A stretch of 64,000 nucleotides of DNA, from the NCBI RefSeq assembly GCF_009903625.1, contig NZ_CP047569.1, forward strand, positions 962,501-1,026,500. The letters run 5' to 3'. Positions 45,550 through 54,636 of the stretch are shown piece by piece; position 1 is the first letter of the stretch; the number at the start of each line of letters is the position of its first letter. The DNA comes from Microbulbifer sp. ALW1. GTDB taxonomy: Bacteria; Pseudomonadota; Gammaproteobacteria; Pseudomonadales; Cellvibrionaceae. The notes beneath the pieces were generated by a model. That model ran no database searches and was not told the origin of the DNA. It saw nothing but the letters and a program-made list of their open reading frames with translations. The position numbers and the translations under genes are program-made.

Positions 45550-46635
45550 GTGACTGCCAACCCGCAAATGTCTTCCGCTTCGTCCATTTACGGCCAGGTC
45601 CGCCACGACTGGACCCGCCAGCAGGTACTGGATCTGTTCGCGCTGCCGTTCAACGATCTGCTGTTCACCGCACAGACGGTGCACCGCCAGCACTTTGATG
45701 CTAACCGGGTTCAGGTGAGTACCCTTTGCTCCATCAAAACCGGCGCCTGCCCGGAAGACTGTTCCTACTGCCCGCAGAGCGCCCGCTACGATACCGGTCT
45801 CGAGCGCGAGAAACTGATGAAGGTGGAAGCGGTGGTGGAAGAGGCCCGCGCGGCCAAGGCCAGCGGTGCTACCCGTTTCTGCATGGGCGCCGCCTGGCGC
45901 TCGCCGAAGAAAAAAGACATGCCCTATGTCACCCAGATGGTGAAAGAGGTGAAGGCGCTGGGGCTGGAGACCTGCATGACGCTCGGCATGCTTACCGATG
46001 AGCAGGCCAAGGGCCTGGCGGATGCGGGCCTGGACTACTACAACCACAACCTGGATACCTCGCCGGAATACTACGGCGATATCATCACTACCCGTACCTA
46101 TGAAGACCGCCTGAATACCCTGGCGAATGTGCGTGCGGCGGGCATGAAGGTCTGTGCCGGCGGCATTATCGGCCTCGGGGAAGAGGAAAAAGATCGCGCG
46201 GGTCTGTTGATGCAGTTGGCGAATCTCTCCGAACATCCGGAGTCCGTGCCCATCAACATGCTGGTGAAAGTGGCCGGTACGCCACTGGAAAACAACAAAG
46301 ATCTCGATCCGTTTGAGTTTATCCGCTGTATCGCCGTGGCTCGCATCATGATGCCAAAGTCCCACGTGCGCCTGTCCGCTGGCCGCGAGTCCATGAACGA
46401 TGAGATGCAGTCGCTGGCCTTCCTTGCCGGTGCCAATTCCATTTTCTATGGTGAAAAACTGCTGACCACCGGCAACCCGGAAGCCAACAAGGATATGCAG
46501 CTGTTTAACCGCCTCGGTATCAAGCCGGAGGAGTACCAGCAGTACGAAGATGAGACTGCGGTGGAAGCAGAGCTGCAGGCACAGATCGCCGAGCAGCAGA
46601 ACGATCAATTCTTCTACGACGCCGCCAAGGCGTAA
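45550..46635 (+). CDS. bioB: biotin synthase
   Basis: 361 residues from the GTG at 45550, preceded by GAGGAG. The radical-SAM motif C67-x3-C71-x2-C74 ([13 protein letters not shown]) is followed by [31 protein letters not shown] and RLSAGRESM, all typical of BioB. It inserts sulphur into dethiobiotin. First gene of the biotin operon, 14 nt before bioF. Confidence 0.97.
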   Translation: MTANPQMSSASSIYGQVRHDWTRQQVLDLFALPFNDLLFTAQTVHRQHFDANRVQVSTLCSIKTGACPEDCSYCPQSARYDTGLEREKLMKVEAVVEEARAAKASGATRFCMGAAWRSPKKKDMPYVTQMVKEVKALGLETCMTLGMLTDEQAKGLADAGLDYYNHNLDTSPEYYGDIITTRTYEDRLNTLANVRAAGMKVCAGGIIGLGEEEKDRAGLLMQLANLSEHPESVPINMLVKVAGTPLENNKDLDPFEFIRCIAVARIMMPKSHVRLSAGRESMNDEMQSLAFLAGANSIFYGEKLLTTGNPEANKDMQLFNRLGIKPEEYQQYEDETAVEAELQAQIAEQQNDQFFYDAAKA

Positions 46636-46649
46636 GCGCAGCCGCAGTT

Positions 46650-47843
46650 TTGTCCAGTCTGCAGGATTTTCTCAACACGCGCCTGGCCGAGCGCCGGGCG
46701 CAGCAGTTGTACCGTGAGCACAAAATCCTCGATGCCGCGCCGGGGCCTGTAGCGGTTGTCGACGGCGCTGAGCTGATTACCTTCAGCAGCAACGACTACC
46801 TCGGTCTCGCCACCCATCCTGAAGTGATTGCTGCACAACAGCGCGGTGCATTGCTGGGCGCGGGAGCCACTGCCTCCCACCTGGTCAATGGTCACTTCGC
46901 AATCCACCAGCAATTACAGAACACAATCGCCGAGATGACCGGGCGCGAGGCAGCATTGCTGTTTGGCAGCGGCTATATGGCCAATGTCGGGATCATCAAT
47001 GCACTCGTCGGCCGCGGCGATTTCGTGGTGCAGGACAAACTCAATCACGCTTCCCTGATCGACGGTGGTCGTATCAGTGGCGCCCAGTATCTGCGTTTCG
47101 CCCACAATGACCTCGCTGCGCTGGATGTCCAGCTACAGCGTGCACGCAACAAAAGCGATGGCAGGATGCTGCTGGCGGTGGATGGCGTTTACAGCATGGA
47201 CGGCGACATCGCGCCGCTCGCCGAAATGGCGGCGCTGTGCCGAAAATACGATGCCTGGCTGATGGTGGACGAGGCCCATGGCTTCGGTGTTATGGGCAGC
47301 GAACAATGCCCCAGTGCCGGCAGCGCCGCTGCCGCCGGACTCGACCAGGATACTGCGCCCATCGTGATGGGTACTCTGGGCAAGGCGGCAGGTAACGCCG
47401 GTGCCTTTGTTGCCGGCTCGCAGGCGCTGATCGATTACCTTACCCAGTTTGCGCGCACCTATATCTACACCACCGGTATGCCGCCCGCGGTAGCTGCCGG
47501 GTGCCTGCGCGCGCTGGAGCTGATGCAGCAGGCACCACTGCAGCAGACACTGGTGCAGCGTATCGACTACTTCCGCCGCCGCGCCGCCGAGCGCAATCTT
47601 CCACTGGAAAACTCCAGCAGCGCGATTCAGCCACTGGTGCTCGGCTGTGAACAGAGAGTGCTGGATGTGGCCGCGCAATTGCGCAATGCGGGTTATCTGG
47701 TGGGCGCGATTCGCCCGCCGACCGTGCCCGCCGGCACGGCCCGTTTGCGTATTACGCTATCCGCGGCACACAGCGAAGCGCAGATTGATGGTCTTTTAAG
47801 CGCGCTGTCTGCTGCGCTTGCGCCTGTGGAGGTGCCGGCATGA
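46650..47843 (+). CDS. bioF: 8-amino-7-oxononanoate synthase
   Basis: 397 residues, starting with TTG at 46650; no better start is available and the N-terminus aligns with the family (LQDFLNTRLAERRAQQLYR). A PLP fold-type I enzyme with PLP Lys245 (MGTLGKAAGNAG) and the DEAHGFGVMG motif. It joins pimeloyl thioester and alanine. Its stop overlaps the next start (ATGA). Confidence 0.95.
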   Translation: MSSLQDFLNTRLAERRAQQLYREHKILDAAPGPVAVVDGAELITFSSNDYLGLATHPEVIAAQQRGALLGAGATASHLVNGHFAIHQQLQNTIAEMTGREAALLFGSGYMANVGIINALVGRGDFVVQDKLNHASLIDGGRISGAQYLRFAHNDLAALDVQLQRARNKSDGRMLLAVDGVYSMDGDIAPLAEMAALCRKYDAWLMVDEAHGFGVMGSEQCPSAGSAAAAGLDQDTAPIVMGTLGKAAGNAGAFVAGSQALIDYLTQFARTYIYTTGMPPAVAAGCLRALELMQQAPLQQTLVQRIDYFRRRAAERNLPLENSSSAIQPLVLGCEQRVLDVAAQLRNAGYLVGAIRPPTVPAGTARLRITLSAAHSEAQIDGLLSALSAALAPVEVPA

Positions 47844-49396
47844 ACATCGCGCTGATTCATGGTTGGGGCGGGGATGCCCGTTGCTGGCAGCCGCTGCTGG
47901 ATGAGTTGAAAGGTCTTACTGGGAAAGTCACCAATATTGAATTGCCGGGCTTCGGTGCGCGCATCGAGGAATCCTGGCCGGATACCGAAACGCTTGTTGC
48001 ACAGCTGGATTCACAGTTGCCCGATGACTGCCTGCTGTTGGGCTGGTCTCTGGGTGGCATGTTGGCCGTGCGGCTCGCGGCGACCAGCCAAAAAGTCCGC
48101 GCGCTGATCACCATTGCCGCCAACGGCAGCTTTGTTGCCCGAAACGATTGGCCGGGCATGGACGAAACGACCTTCGCGGATTTTTGCCGCGCGCAACGCG
48201 CCATGCCGGAAAAAAACTGGCAGCGTTTTTGTGGACTGGAGGCCCGCGGTGATTCCGCAATACGCGGGTTGTTGAAAATTCTCAAGGGTTGGCAGCCGTT
48301 ATCCATCCCCGACAGCTGGAGCCATGCGCTGGACTGTCTGGGCGAGCTGGATAACCGCGACTTATTGAAAACCCTTGAGGTTCCCGCCCTGCATATTTTC
48401 GGTGAAGGCGATGCGCTGGTACCGCCGGCGGCGGTACACAAAATCGAAGTCCCGGAAACCAAAATCCCAAGCGCGCAGGTAAAAGTGATCGCCGGGGCGG
48501 GTCACTGCCCGCATCTGAGCCAGCCCGCAACCTTAGCCGCGCTGATCGAAAGTTTTGTCGCGCAGGAATTGCATTCTGCGCCGCTGGAAAAATCCTCCGT
48601 GGCCCGCGCCTTTGGCCGCGCTGCCCAGAGTTATGATGCCGCTGCCTACCTGCAGCGGGCGGTGTGCCGCGAATTAATCAGCCGCGCCGGCGACGGCTGG
48701 GCGCCAAAACGTATTCTCGATCTGGGTAGCGGTACCGGTTACGGCAGTGAGCTGTTGCGCAAGCGCTTCCCGGATGCACACATTATCGCGCTGGATCTGG
48801 CCCCGGAGATGCTGGGTTATGCCCGCGAACATCGCCCGGTCAGTAACGGCTATGTGGCTGCGGACGCAGAGCAGTTGCCGTTGGCGGACAACTGTATCGA
48901 TCTGGTATTTTCCAGTTTTGCCCTGCAGTGGTGTTATCGCTTGCCGCCGTTGTTTGCGGAAATTCGTCGGGTAATGTCACCCGAGGGGAATGCACTGATT
49001 TCCACTCTGCTGCCGGGAACCCTGCAGGAACTCGAAACCAGCTGGGCGGCAGTAGACAGGAATGTGCATGTGAATCGCTTCCTGCCAGCAGAAGACTGGC
49101 ACAGCGCCTGCGTGAACAATCAGCTGAAATGCGTGGTGACCAGGGAGCAGCGTGCGTTGCATTTCGACAACGTCAAAACCCTGATGCGTGAGCTGAAAAG
49201 TATTGGCGCTCACAATGTAAATCACGGGGCCGGCAAGGGACTGCTGAGCCGGGAAAAACTGCGCAGGCTGACCGAAGCCTACGAGCACCAGCGCACTGCG
49301 GCAGGCCTGCCGGCAACCTATCAGGTGCTGTATCTGCAGTTGGTCCGGCAACAGTCCGCGGCGGCGGTATTACCCTCCGCAGCGGCACGCTCCTGA
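47840..49396 (+). CDS. fused BioH-BioC: pimeloyl-ACP methyl ester esterase and malonyl-ACP O-methyltransferase
   Basis: 518 residues in one frame. Residues 1 to about 240 are BioH: HGWGGD, nucleophile Ser70 in GWSLGGM, Asp in FGEGDALVP and His in GAGHCPHLS. Residues about 252-505 are BioC: ARAFGRAAQSYDAAAYLQ start, SAM motif ILDLGSGTGYG and FSSFALQWC. BioC methylates malonyl-ACP to start pimelate synthesis; BioH removes the methyl group at the end. One chain thus holds the opening and closing steps. It overlaps bioF by 4 nt. bioD and bioA are not in the window. Confidence 0.95.
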   Translation: MNIALIHGWGGDARCWQPLLDELKGLTGKVTNIELPGFGARIEESWPDTETLVAQLDSQLPDDCLLLGWSLGGMLAVRLAATSQKVRALITIAANGSFVARNDWPGMDETTFADFCRAQRAMPEKNWQRFCGLEARGDSAIRGLLKILKGWQPLSIPDSWSHALDCLGELDNRDLLKTLEVPALHIFGEGDALVPPAAVHKIEVPETKIPSAQVKVIAGAGHCPHLSQPATLAALIESFVAQELHSAPLEKSSVARAFGRAAQSYDAAAYLQRAVCRELISRAGDGWAPKRILDLGSGTGYGSELLRKRFPDAHIIALDLAPEMLGYAREHRPVSNGYVAADAEQLPLADNCIDLVFSSFALQWCYRLPPLFAEIRRVMSPEGNALISTLLPGTLQELETSWAAVDRNVHVNRFLPAEDWHSACVNNQLKCVVTREQRALHFDNVKTLMRELKSIGAHNVNHGAGKGLLSREKLRRLTEAYEHQRTAAGLPATYQVLYLQLVRQQSAAAVLPSAAARS

Positions 49397-49432
49397 AAAT
49401 TCAACGCGCCGGACAATCAGTGTGCCGGACAT

Positions 49433-50245
49433 TCAGCGTGCCGGCAGAAAGGCAACCACCCGGGTTGGTCCGCCACTGCCGCCACGAATTTTCATTGGCA
49501 GTGCAATCAGGGTGAAGCCCTTGTCCGGCAATGCCTTCAGGTTGGCGACATTTTCCAGTGCGGGAATATTCCGTTTGAATAATTCCCGATGGGTTTTGAA
49601 CAAGCGCGAGGCGCCGTAGTCGATACTCGGGGTATCCAGGCCCACCGCTTTCACGCCTCGCTTCTCTGCCAGAAAGATCGCGGCTTCCGGCGATAGTCCC
49701 GGGAAGTTCAGCTTATCCACTGCCGCTTCGCCGCGCTCTGCCGTACCCATATATTTTTCTGCATCCGGCCAGTACTGGGCACTGCCGGTATCGAACAAGA
49801 CGATGCTGCCACTCTCGATAGTGCCGTGCTGCTTTTCCCAGCGCTCGATATCGGCGATGGAAATCAGATAGTTTCGGTCCGACTTATCCCGCTTGCCGAT
49901 CTGATCCTCTACGCGGATCACAATACCTGGGCCGATCAATTGCTCCAGGGGAATTTTGTCCACGCTGATATGATCGCGCGCAAAATGGACCGGCGCATCC
50001 ACATGGGTGCCGCCGTGCTCTGCGGCAGCCACATTGTAGGCGGAGTAGTAATAGCCCTTGTCGGTTTCCCCGGCGAATACCGTGCTCTTGGCAAATTTGT
50101 CCGCCGTGGGCCAGTAGAGTGTGTCTTTGGCGAAGTCGTGGGAAAGGTCGATCCATTTCCCTTCCGTCCAGGCTGCGGCCGTCAGATAGCCCGGCAGGCA
50201 GCTGAGGATACCCAGTAACGCCAGTGAACCTTGTCGGTGGTTCAT
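49433..50245 (-). CDS. secreted cyclase-family hydrolase (kynurenine-formamidase-like)
   Basis: 270 residues from the ATG at 50245 (AAGGAGC upstream). The signal peptide ends near LTAAA. The metal-site motif HGGTHVDAPVHF, with WIDLSHDF near the start of the mature protein, defines the cyclase family, whose members include metal-dependent amidases and lactonases such as kynurenine formamidase. Export to the periplasm is unlike the cytoplasmic KynB. Substrate unknown. The short gap after bioHC (49397-49432) contains GTGCCGGAC-type repeats. Confidence 0.82.
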   Translation of the reverse strand: MNHRQGSLALLGILSCLPGYLTAAAWTEGKWIDLSHDFAKDTLYWPTADKFAKSTVFAGETDKGYYYSAYNVAAAEHGGTHVDAPVHFARDHISVDKIPLEQLIGPGIVIRVEDQIGKRDKSDRNYLISIADIERWEKQHGTIESGSIVLFDTGSAQYWPDAEKYMGTAERGEAAVDKLNFPGLSPEAAIFLAEKRGVKAVGLDTPSIDYGASRLFKTHRELFKRNIPALENVANLKALPDKGFTLIALPMKIRGGSGGPTRVVAFLPAR

Positions 50246-50313
50246 ACGATGCTCCTTGTTTATTCTCTGTAATATCCCAATTTCGGCTGAGCCAGATACG
50301 AGAGCGGTGATTC

Positions 50314-51432
50314 TTGAAAGCCTATACCAAAGTGCCACCACTGCCAGCGGATCGCGCCCGCGCACTGGTGTTGGCGCGCCAGTATGTATACAACCCCTGG
50401 CCCGACGATGTGGGCGGCTTGATCGGCCATCTCGGGGCGCTGCAGCTGGATGCCATACAGGTGATCACACGTGCGCATCTGCACCAGCTGCACACCCGGC
50501 TGCCGAGGCTGCGCGAAGCCGGGATAATCCGGGCACTGGCCGATGCAGAGCGGCAACGGCATATTTTTGAGTACTGGTCCCACGCCGCTGCCTACCTGCC
50601 CATGGAGGACTACCGGTTTGCGCGCCTGCGCATGGACAGTATTCGCGAGGGACAGAAACACTGGTTCGAGAAAAACGCCAAACTGTGCCGTTTTGTACTG
50701 GACCGGATTCGCGCCGAGGGGCCGCTCAGGGCCAGCGATTTCGTGCGCACCAAGGGTGGCTGGTGGACCTGGAGTGAAGAAAAGAAGGCGTTGGAGCAAT
50801 TGTTCCACGAGGGCGAATTGATGGTGAGCCATCGCGAGGGTTTCCAGAAGGTGTTCGACCTGCCTGAGAGACTGTTGCCCGCAACTGTGGAAACCGCGGC
50901 GGCCAGCCCGGCAGAATACGGACGCTACCTGGTGCGAACCTATTTGCGTGCCCAGGGAATAGGGCGTACCGGCGAGATTGGATACCTGCGCAAACACGAC
51001 AAGCCGCTGGTGGCGGGAGCGGTCGAGGAGATGCTGGCAAGCGGTGAGCTGGCCAGGCTGGGTGAGGAACTGGTTCTGGTGGAAGACCTGGAGTGTGAAC
51101 CGCCGCCGGTGCCGCGCAAGGTGCGCCTGCTGTCACCTTTCGACCCTCTGGTCTTGCAGAGAAAGCGGCTCAAGCGCCTGTTCAATTTCGACTATCAGCT
51201 GGAATGCTACGTGCCAGCGGCCAGGCGAAAGTTTGGTTACTTCTGTCTGCCAATTCTGTATCGGGACGGGTTTGCCGGCGTGGTGGACCTGAAGGCGGAT
51301 CGCGAGGCGGGAATACTGCGGATCAAGGCGCTGCACTGGTGCGAGACACCGAAGAGTGGGCTATTGGCCGGATTCAACAAGGCCCTCGGCGATTTCGCCC
51401 GCTATCACGGGCTGGCCGCCGAGGGCCCCTAG
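50314..51432 (+). CDS. ycaQ: YcaQ-family DNA glycosylase (winged-helix DUF1006/HTH_42)
   Basis: 372 residues with a TTG start at 50314. The segment GALQLDAIQVITRAH contains the Q-x-D motif of the YcaQ/AlkX family, and SHAAAYLPMEDYRF, YHRPY-like VRTKGGWWTWSEEK and LLSPFDPLVLQRKR are typical. E. coli YcaQ unhooks interstrand DNA crosslinks. The gene diverges from the cyclase gene and may be a single-gene unit. Start codon uncertain. Confidence 0.85.
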   Translation: MKAYTKVPPLPADRARALVLARQYVYNPWPDDVGGLIGHLGALQLDAIQVITRAHLHQLHTRLPRLREAGIIRALADAERQRHIFEYWSHAAAYLPMEDYRFARLRMDSIREGQKHWFEKNAKLCRFVLDRIRAEGPLRASDFVRTKGGWWTWSEEKKALEQLFHEGELMVSHREGFQKVFDLPERLLPATVETAAASPAEYGRYLVRTYLRAQGIGRTGEIGYLRKHDKPLVAGAVEEMLASGELARLGEELVLVEDLECEPPPVPRKVRLLSPFDPLVLQRKRLKRLFNFDYQLECYVPAARRKFGYFCLPILYRDGFAGVVDLKADREAGILRIKALHWCETPKSGLLAGFNKALGDFARYHGLAAEGP

Positions 51433-51457
51433 GTTTATCTGCGCGTTCGCGCAGCGG

Positions 51458-52111
51458 TCACACCTGAACGACGACGTAGACCTCGCGGCCATCCCGTTGG
51501 GTGGGCATGAAGTAGTGGCCGCCATAGCGGTAGTACTGCACGCCGTTGATGACTTCCGCGGTGTAGCCAGTGGGCAATGTCTCAACCACCTGTCCCGGGT
51601 TGAACATGGCGCCGCCGGGTGCCGGGCCAGTTGTGGTGGTGACGGTGGTGGTCGTGGTTGTCACGCCAGCCGGCGGCGGAACCACCACATAGCGATTGAT
51701 CGGCGGTTGCCACTGGTAATAGGCGCCACCGTACTGGTAGTAGGTAAAGCCGCCAATTTGTACCTGCACCGCGCTGCCGGGCAGGGTCAGCACCGACGCA
51801 CCCAGCGGCGCTGCGACCACGACATAGCCACCGGGCCCCGGGCGATAGAAGCGGCCAGCGCCGTAGTAATAGGGGTTGCCACCTACCGCCAGGTTGACGA
51901 AGCCGCCGGGCAATACCGGTACCGTCACGCCAATACCAAAGCCGATGCGCGGGCCGCGGTAGCGCGGTCCCCAGTAGCCGTGCCGGTGTCCATATCCGTG
52001 ACCGTGGCCGTGACCATGGTAGCCCCGTGCATCGGCAGGTGCGGCAAAGGCGAACGACAGAAGCGTCACCAGGCCTGCGCTGAACAATAGAATTTTTACC
52101 GCTTTTTTCAT
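51458..52111 (-). CDS. secreted DUF6515-like protein, His/Gly/Tyr-rich
   Basis: 217 residues with a signal peptide (cleavage near APADA). A His/Gly-rich stretch GYHGHGHGHGYGHRHG is followed by a conserved-looking core: GGNPYYYGAGRFYRPGPGGYVVVAAPLGASVLTLP and GGFTYYQYGGAYYQW. A Thr run (VTTTTTTVTTTT) precedes a second YYRYGGHYF unit. The core pattern recurs in the product of 58224-58946, so the two are paralogues. Function unknown; metal binding is only a guess. Confidence 0.7.
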   Translation of the reverse strand: MKKAVKILLFSAGLVTLLSFAFAAPADARGYHGHGHGHGYGHRHGYWGPRYRGPRIGFGIGVTVPVLPGGFVNLAVGGNPYYYGAGRFYRPGPGGYVVVAAPLGASVLTLPGSAVQVQIGGFTYYQYGGAYYQWQPPINRYVVVPPPAGVTTTTTTVTTTTGPAPGGAMFNPGQVVETLPTGYTAEVINGVQYYRYGGHYFMPTQRDGREVYVVVQV

Positions 52112-52316
52112 TAAATCCCCCGCGAAGCGAGCACTTACTATTGAACAAATAATAACCGCTATCGGGGCGCTGCGCTACGGGTGGCTGGCGGCTGATCGTT
52201 AAGAATTGTCAGCCCGCCGCGCCCGGAGCAGGTGACTCCCCGGCCATCAATACGTGATAGGGGAGCCAGCCTGCAATGGCCGTCCGGCAGGAGTATTGGG
52301 CAATCTCTCCCGGCGG

Positions 52317-53189
52317 TCAGGTGCGGTTGCGCTGGACTATCCCCATCAGCTTGTAGAGTAGCTGAGCCGCGCCGAACTCATAGGCGTGGAAACCTTCGAT
52401 GGGGGCGAATTCCAGCAGGTCGAAGCCGATAATCTCGCGCTGTTTGGCCACGGACTCGAACAGGTTCAGGGTCTGGTACCAGCCGAGACCGCCGGGTACC
52501 GGGGTGCCGGTGGACGGGAAGACCGATGGATCCATGCCGTCGATATCCAGGGTGAAGAACACCTTGCTGGGGAAGTCTTGTGGCAGCTCGATGGACTGCA
52601 CCTGGGTCGGCACCAACTGGTGGGCGTCGAGATAGTGCACGCCGTACTGTTTACGCGCTTCCATCTCTTCTTCGCAGTAGGCGCGGATGCCCAGCTGGTA
52701 CAGCGGGATCCCCGCCTCGCACACCAGGCGCATGACGCTGGCGTGACTGTGCTTGTGTCCCTCGTAGCGATCGCGAAGGTCGGCGTGGGCGTCGATCTGT
52801 ACCACGCCGAAGTCGGTGATGCCGGCGTCCAGGTAGCCTTTGATGATGCCCCAGGTGACCGAGTGTTCACCGCCAATTCCCACGGGCATTTTGCCGAGCT
52901 TCAGGATTTCGCTGGTGGCGCTGGCGATGTTTTCCATTACCTGCTCTGCGGAGCCGCTGACATCCACGGCGTCGCGGGTGTAGATGCCCAGCTCGCAGGG
53001 ATAGGAGAAGTTGTCGTAGGTCTCCAGCTGGTGGGACGCTTCGATGATGGATGAGGGCCCTTTACCGGTGCCGCCGCCGTAGGAGACGGTTTCTTCATAC
53101 GGAATCGGCAGGATATGGAACAGGGCATCTTCCGGCTTAGGCTGCTCGATTTCAGAGCCGAGGAAAATATTGGGGTCTTCTTGGTGCAT
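52317..53189 (-). CDS. speB: agmatinase
   Basis: 290 residues of the ureohydrolase family. The manganese-binding motifs are all present: GGEHS, DAHADLRD and DIDGMDPS. It cleaves agmatine to putrescine and urea. It is the last gene of the polyamine cluster but the second enzyme of the route. An AGGTG motif lies 10 nt before the ATG. Between it and nspC lies palindromic element D. Confidence 0.93.
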   Translation of the reverse strand: MHQEDPNIFLGSEIEQPKPEDALFHILPIPYEETVSYGGGTGKGPSSIIEASHQLETYDNFSYPCELGIYTRDAVDVSGSAEQVMENIASATSEILKLGKMPVGIGGEHSVTWGIIKGYLDAGITDFGVVQIDAHADLRDRYEGHKHSHASVMRLVCEAGIPLYQLGIRAYCEEEMEARKQYGVHYLDAHQLVPTQVQSIELPQDFPSKVFFTLDIDGMDPSVFPSTGTPVPGGLGWYQTLNLFESVAKQREIIGFDLLEFAPIEGFHAYEFGAAQLLYKLMGIVQRNRT

Positions 53190-53210
53190 GGGTTTTGATT
53201 CACCTTTGGT

Positions 53211-53339
53211 GGCGGCAGAGCACCGGGTACAGGTTTTCAGGACCGAACTAGGCGTCCCCCTGGGAATACATCCCTGTACGCTTCGTCGGCAACGTCCCTG
53301 TTGCCGACGATCCTGAAAACCTGTACCCGGTGCTCTGCC
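53211..53339 (+). repeat. GGCGGC palindromic element, copy D
   Basis: An element of 129 bp between nspC and speB. Arms 53214-53242 and 53311-53339 are perfectly complementary over 29 bp. Inside are GGAATACATCCCTGTACGCT (shared with copy A) and the inner 10-bp hairpin CGTCGGCAAC-GTCCCT-GTTGCCGACG (53284-53309). Transcripts running from nspC into speB would carry the whole structure. Confidence 0.92.
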
Positions 53340-53378
53340 TTCGCATTTTGTTTCTGTGCTTAAGAAAATATGCCGGGA

Positions 53379-54572
53379 TTAGGACAGACGGTTCTTGAAG
53401 TCCTCGTATCCAAATTCTTTGATCACGCGCAATTCATCGGTATCCGAATTCCATAAGGCAATGGAAGGCAGTGGTATGCCATTGAACGTGTTGGTTTTGA
53501 CCATGGTGTAATAGGCCATCTCTTCAAACACAATCCGGTCACCAATGTTAAGCGGCTCGGCAAAACTGTACTCGCCAATGCGATCGCCCGCTAGGCAACT
53601 CTGTCCGCCTAACTGATAGGCGTGGGGAAGCTCTTCCGGCAGGCAGGCACCGGTAATTTCCGGGCGGTAAGGCATCTCGATCACATCCGGCATATGGCAG
53701 GTGGCGGAAACATCGAGGATTGCCTGGTTCTTGCCATTCCAGGTCAGGTCGACCACTTCACCCACCAGTACGCCACAGAAAAGCGCGACCGCTTCACCGG
53801 GTTCCAGGTAAACCTGCACCTTGTGTTTTTCGGAAAACGCTTTCACCGCGCTGATCAGCTCTTCTACCTGATAATCGCAGCGGGTGATATGGTGGCCGCC
53901 ACCAAAATTGATCCACTGCATCTGCGGAATCAGGTCGCCAAACTTTTCTTCCACCGCTTTGATGGTGCGCTCCAGCGGTTTGAAATCCTGCTCACACAAA
54001 GTGTGGAAATGCAGGCCGCTGATGCCGGTCAGGTCTTCCCCTTCAAACAGTGAACGCACGATGCCGAGGCGCGAACAGGGCGCACAGGGATCGTAAATCG
54101 GCGTGTGGCCTTCCGAATGCTCCGGATTGATCCGTAATCCGAACTGCAATTCCGGGCGCTGTTTTTGCGCTTCCAAGCATATGTCTTTGTAGCGCTTCCA
54201 CTGGGAAAAAGAATTGAATATTACGTGGTGGGCAAAGCCCAGAATTTCTTTTAATTCCTGCTCTTTGTAGCCGGCACTGAATACGTGTACCTCTTTTCCG
54301 AGATCCCTGCCGCCGTACTCTTCAAAGCCCAGTTTTGCTTCATTGATGCCGCTGGCACAGGTGCCACTTAGGTATTCAGCAACGATATGGCCGATGCTGA
54401 ACATGGAAAAGGCTTTCAATGCCGCGAGTACCTTGGCGCCGCTGCGTTTTTGCACGTCGGCCAGCACTTCGAGGTTGTCGCGCAGGGCGATTTCATCCAC
54501 CACGAAACAGGGGGTAGGCACACGGCTGGGGTCGAATTCGCCAAAGTAGTCTTTGCGGGGCGTCAGATCCAT
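53379..54572 (-). CDS. nspC: carboxynorspermidine decarboxylase
   Basis: 397 residues, alanine-racemase-fold decarboxylase. PLP Lys53 in KVLAALKAFSMF; INFGGGHHITRCDY and the ECGQSCLAGD-like GGQSCLAGDRIG near the C-terminus are typical of NspC. It decarboxylates carboxyspermidine or carboxynorspermidine. A terminator lies between it and the upstream dehydrogenase gene, and its ATG lacks a clear ribosome site. Confidence 0.94.
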   Translation of the reverse strand: MDLTPRKDYFGEFDPSRVPTPCFVVDEIALRDNLEVLADVQKRSGAKVLAALKAFSMFSIGHIVAEYLSGTCASGINEAKLGFEEYGGRDLGKEVHVFSAGYKEQELKEILGFAHHVIFNSFSQWKRYKDICLEAQKQRPELQFGLRINPEHSEGHTPIYDPCAPCSRLGIVRSLFEGEDLTGISGLHFHTLCEQDFKPLERTIKAVEEKFGDLIPQMQWINFGGGHHITRCDYQVEELISAVKAFSEKHKVQVYLEPGEAVALFCGVLVGEVVDLTWNGKNQAILDVSATCHMPDVIEMPYRPEITGACLPEELPHAYQLGGQSCLAGDRIGEYSFAEPLNIGDRIVFEEMAYYTMVKTNTFNGIPLPSIALWNSDTDELRVIKEFGYEDFKNRLS

Positions 54573-54596
54573 AGAGTTCGTTTCGCTTCTGGCTAT

Positions 54597-54628
54597 TGCA
54601 AAAATCCCGGATCTCGCGATCCGGGATT
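54597..54628 (-). terminator. intrinsic terminator inside the polyamine cluster
   Basis: AATCCCGGATC/GATCCGGGATT, an 11-bp perfect stem with a 4-nt loop, is followed on the minus strand by TTTTT. It lies just after the dehydrogenase stop and 25-56 nt before the nspC start. Confidence 0.88.
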
Positions 54629-54636
54629 GATGGTTT

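Noticed and set aside
45505..46608. A 367-codon frame antisense to bioB
   Set aside because: bioB is unmistakable on the plus strand.
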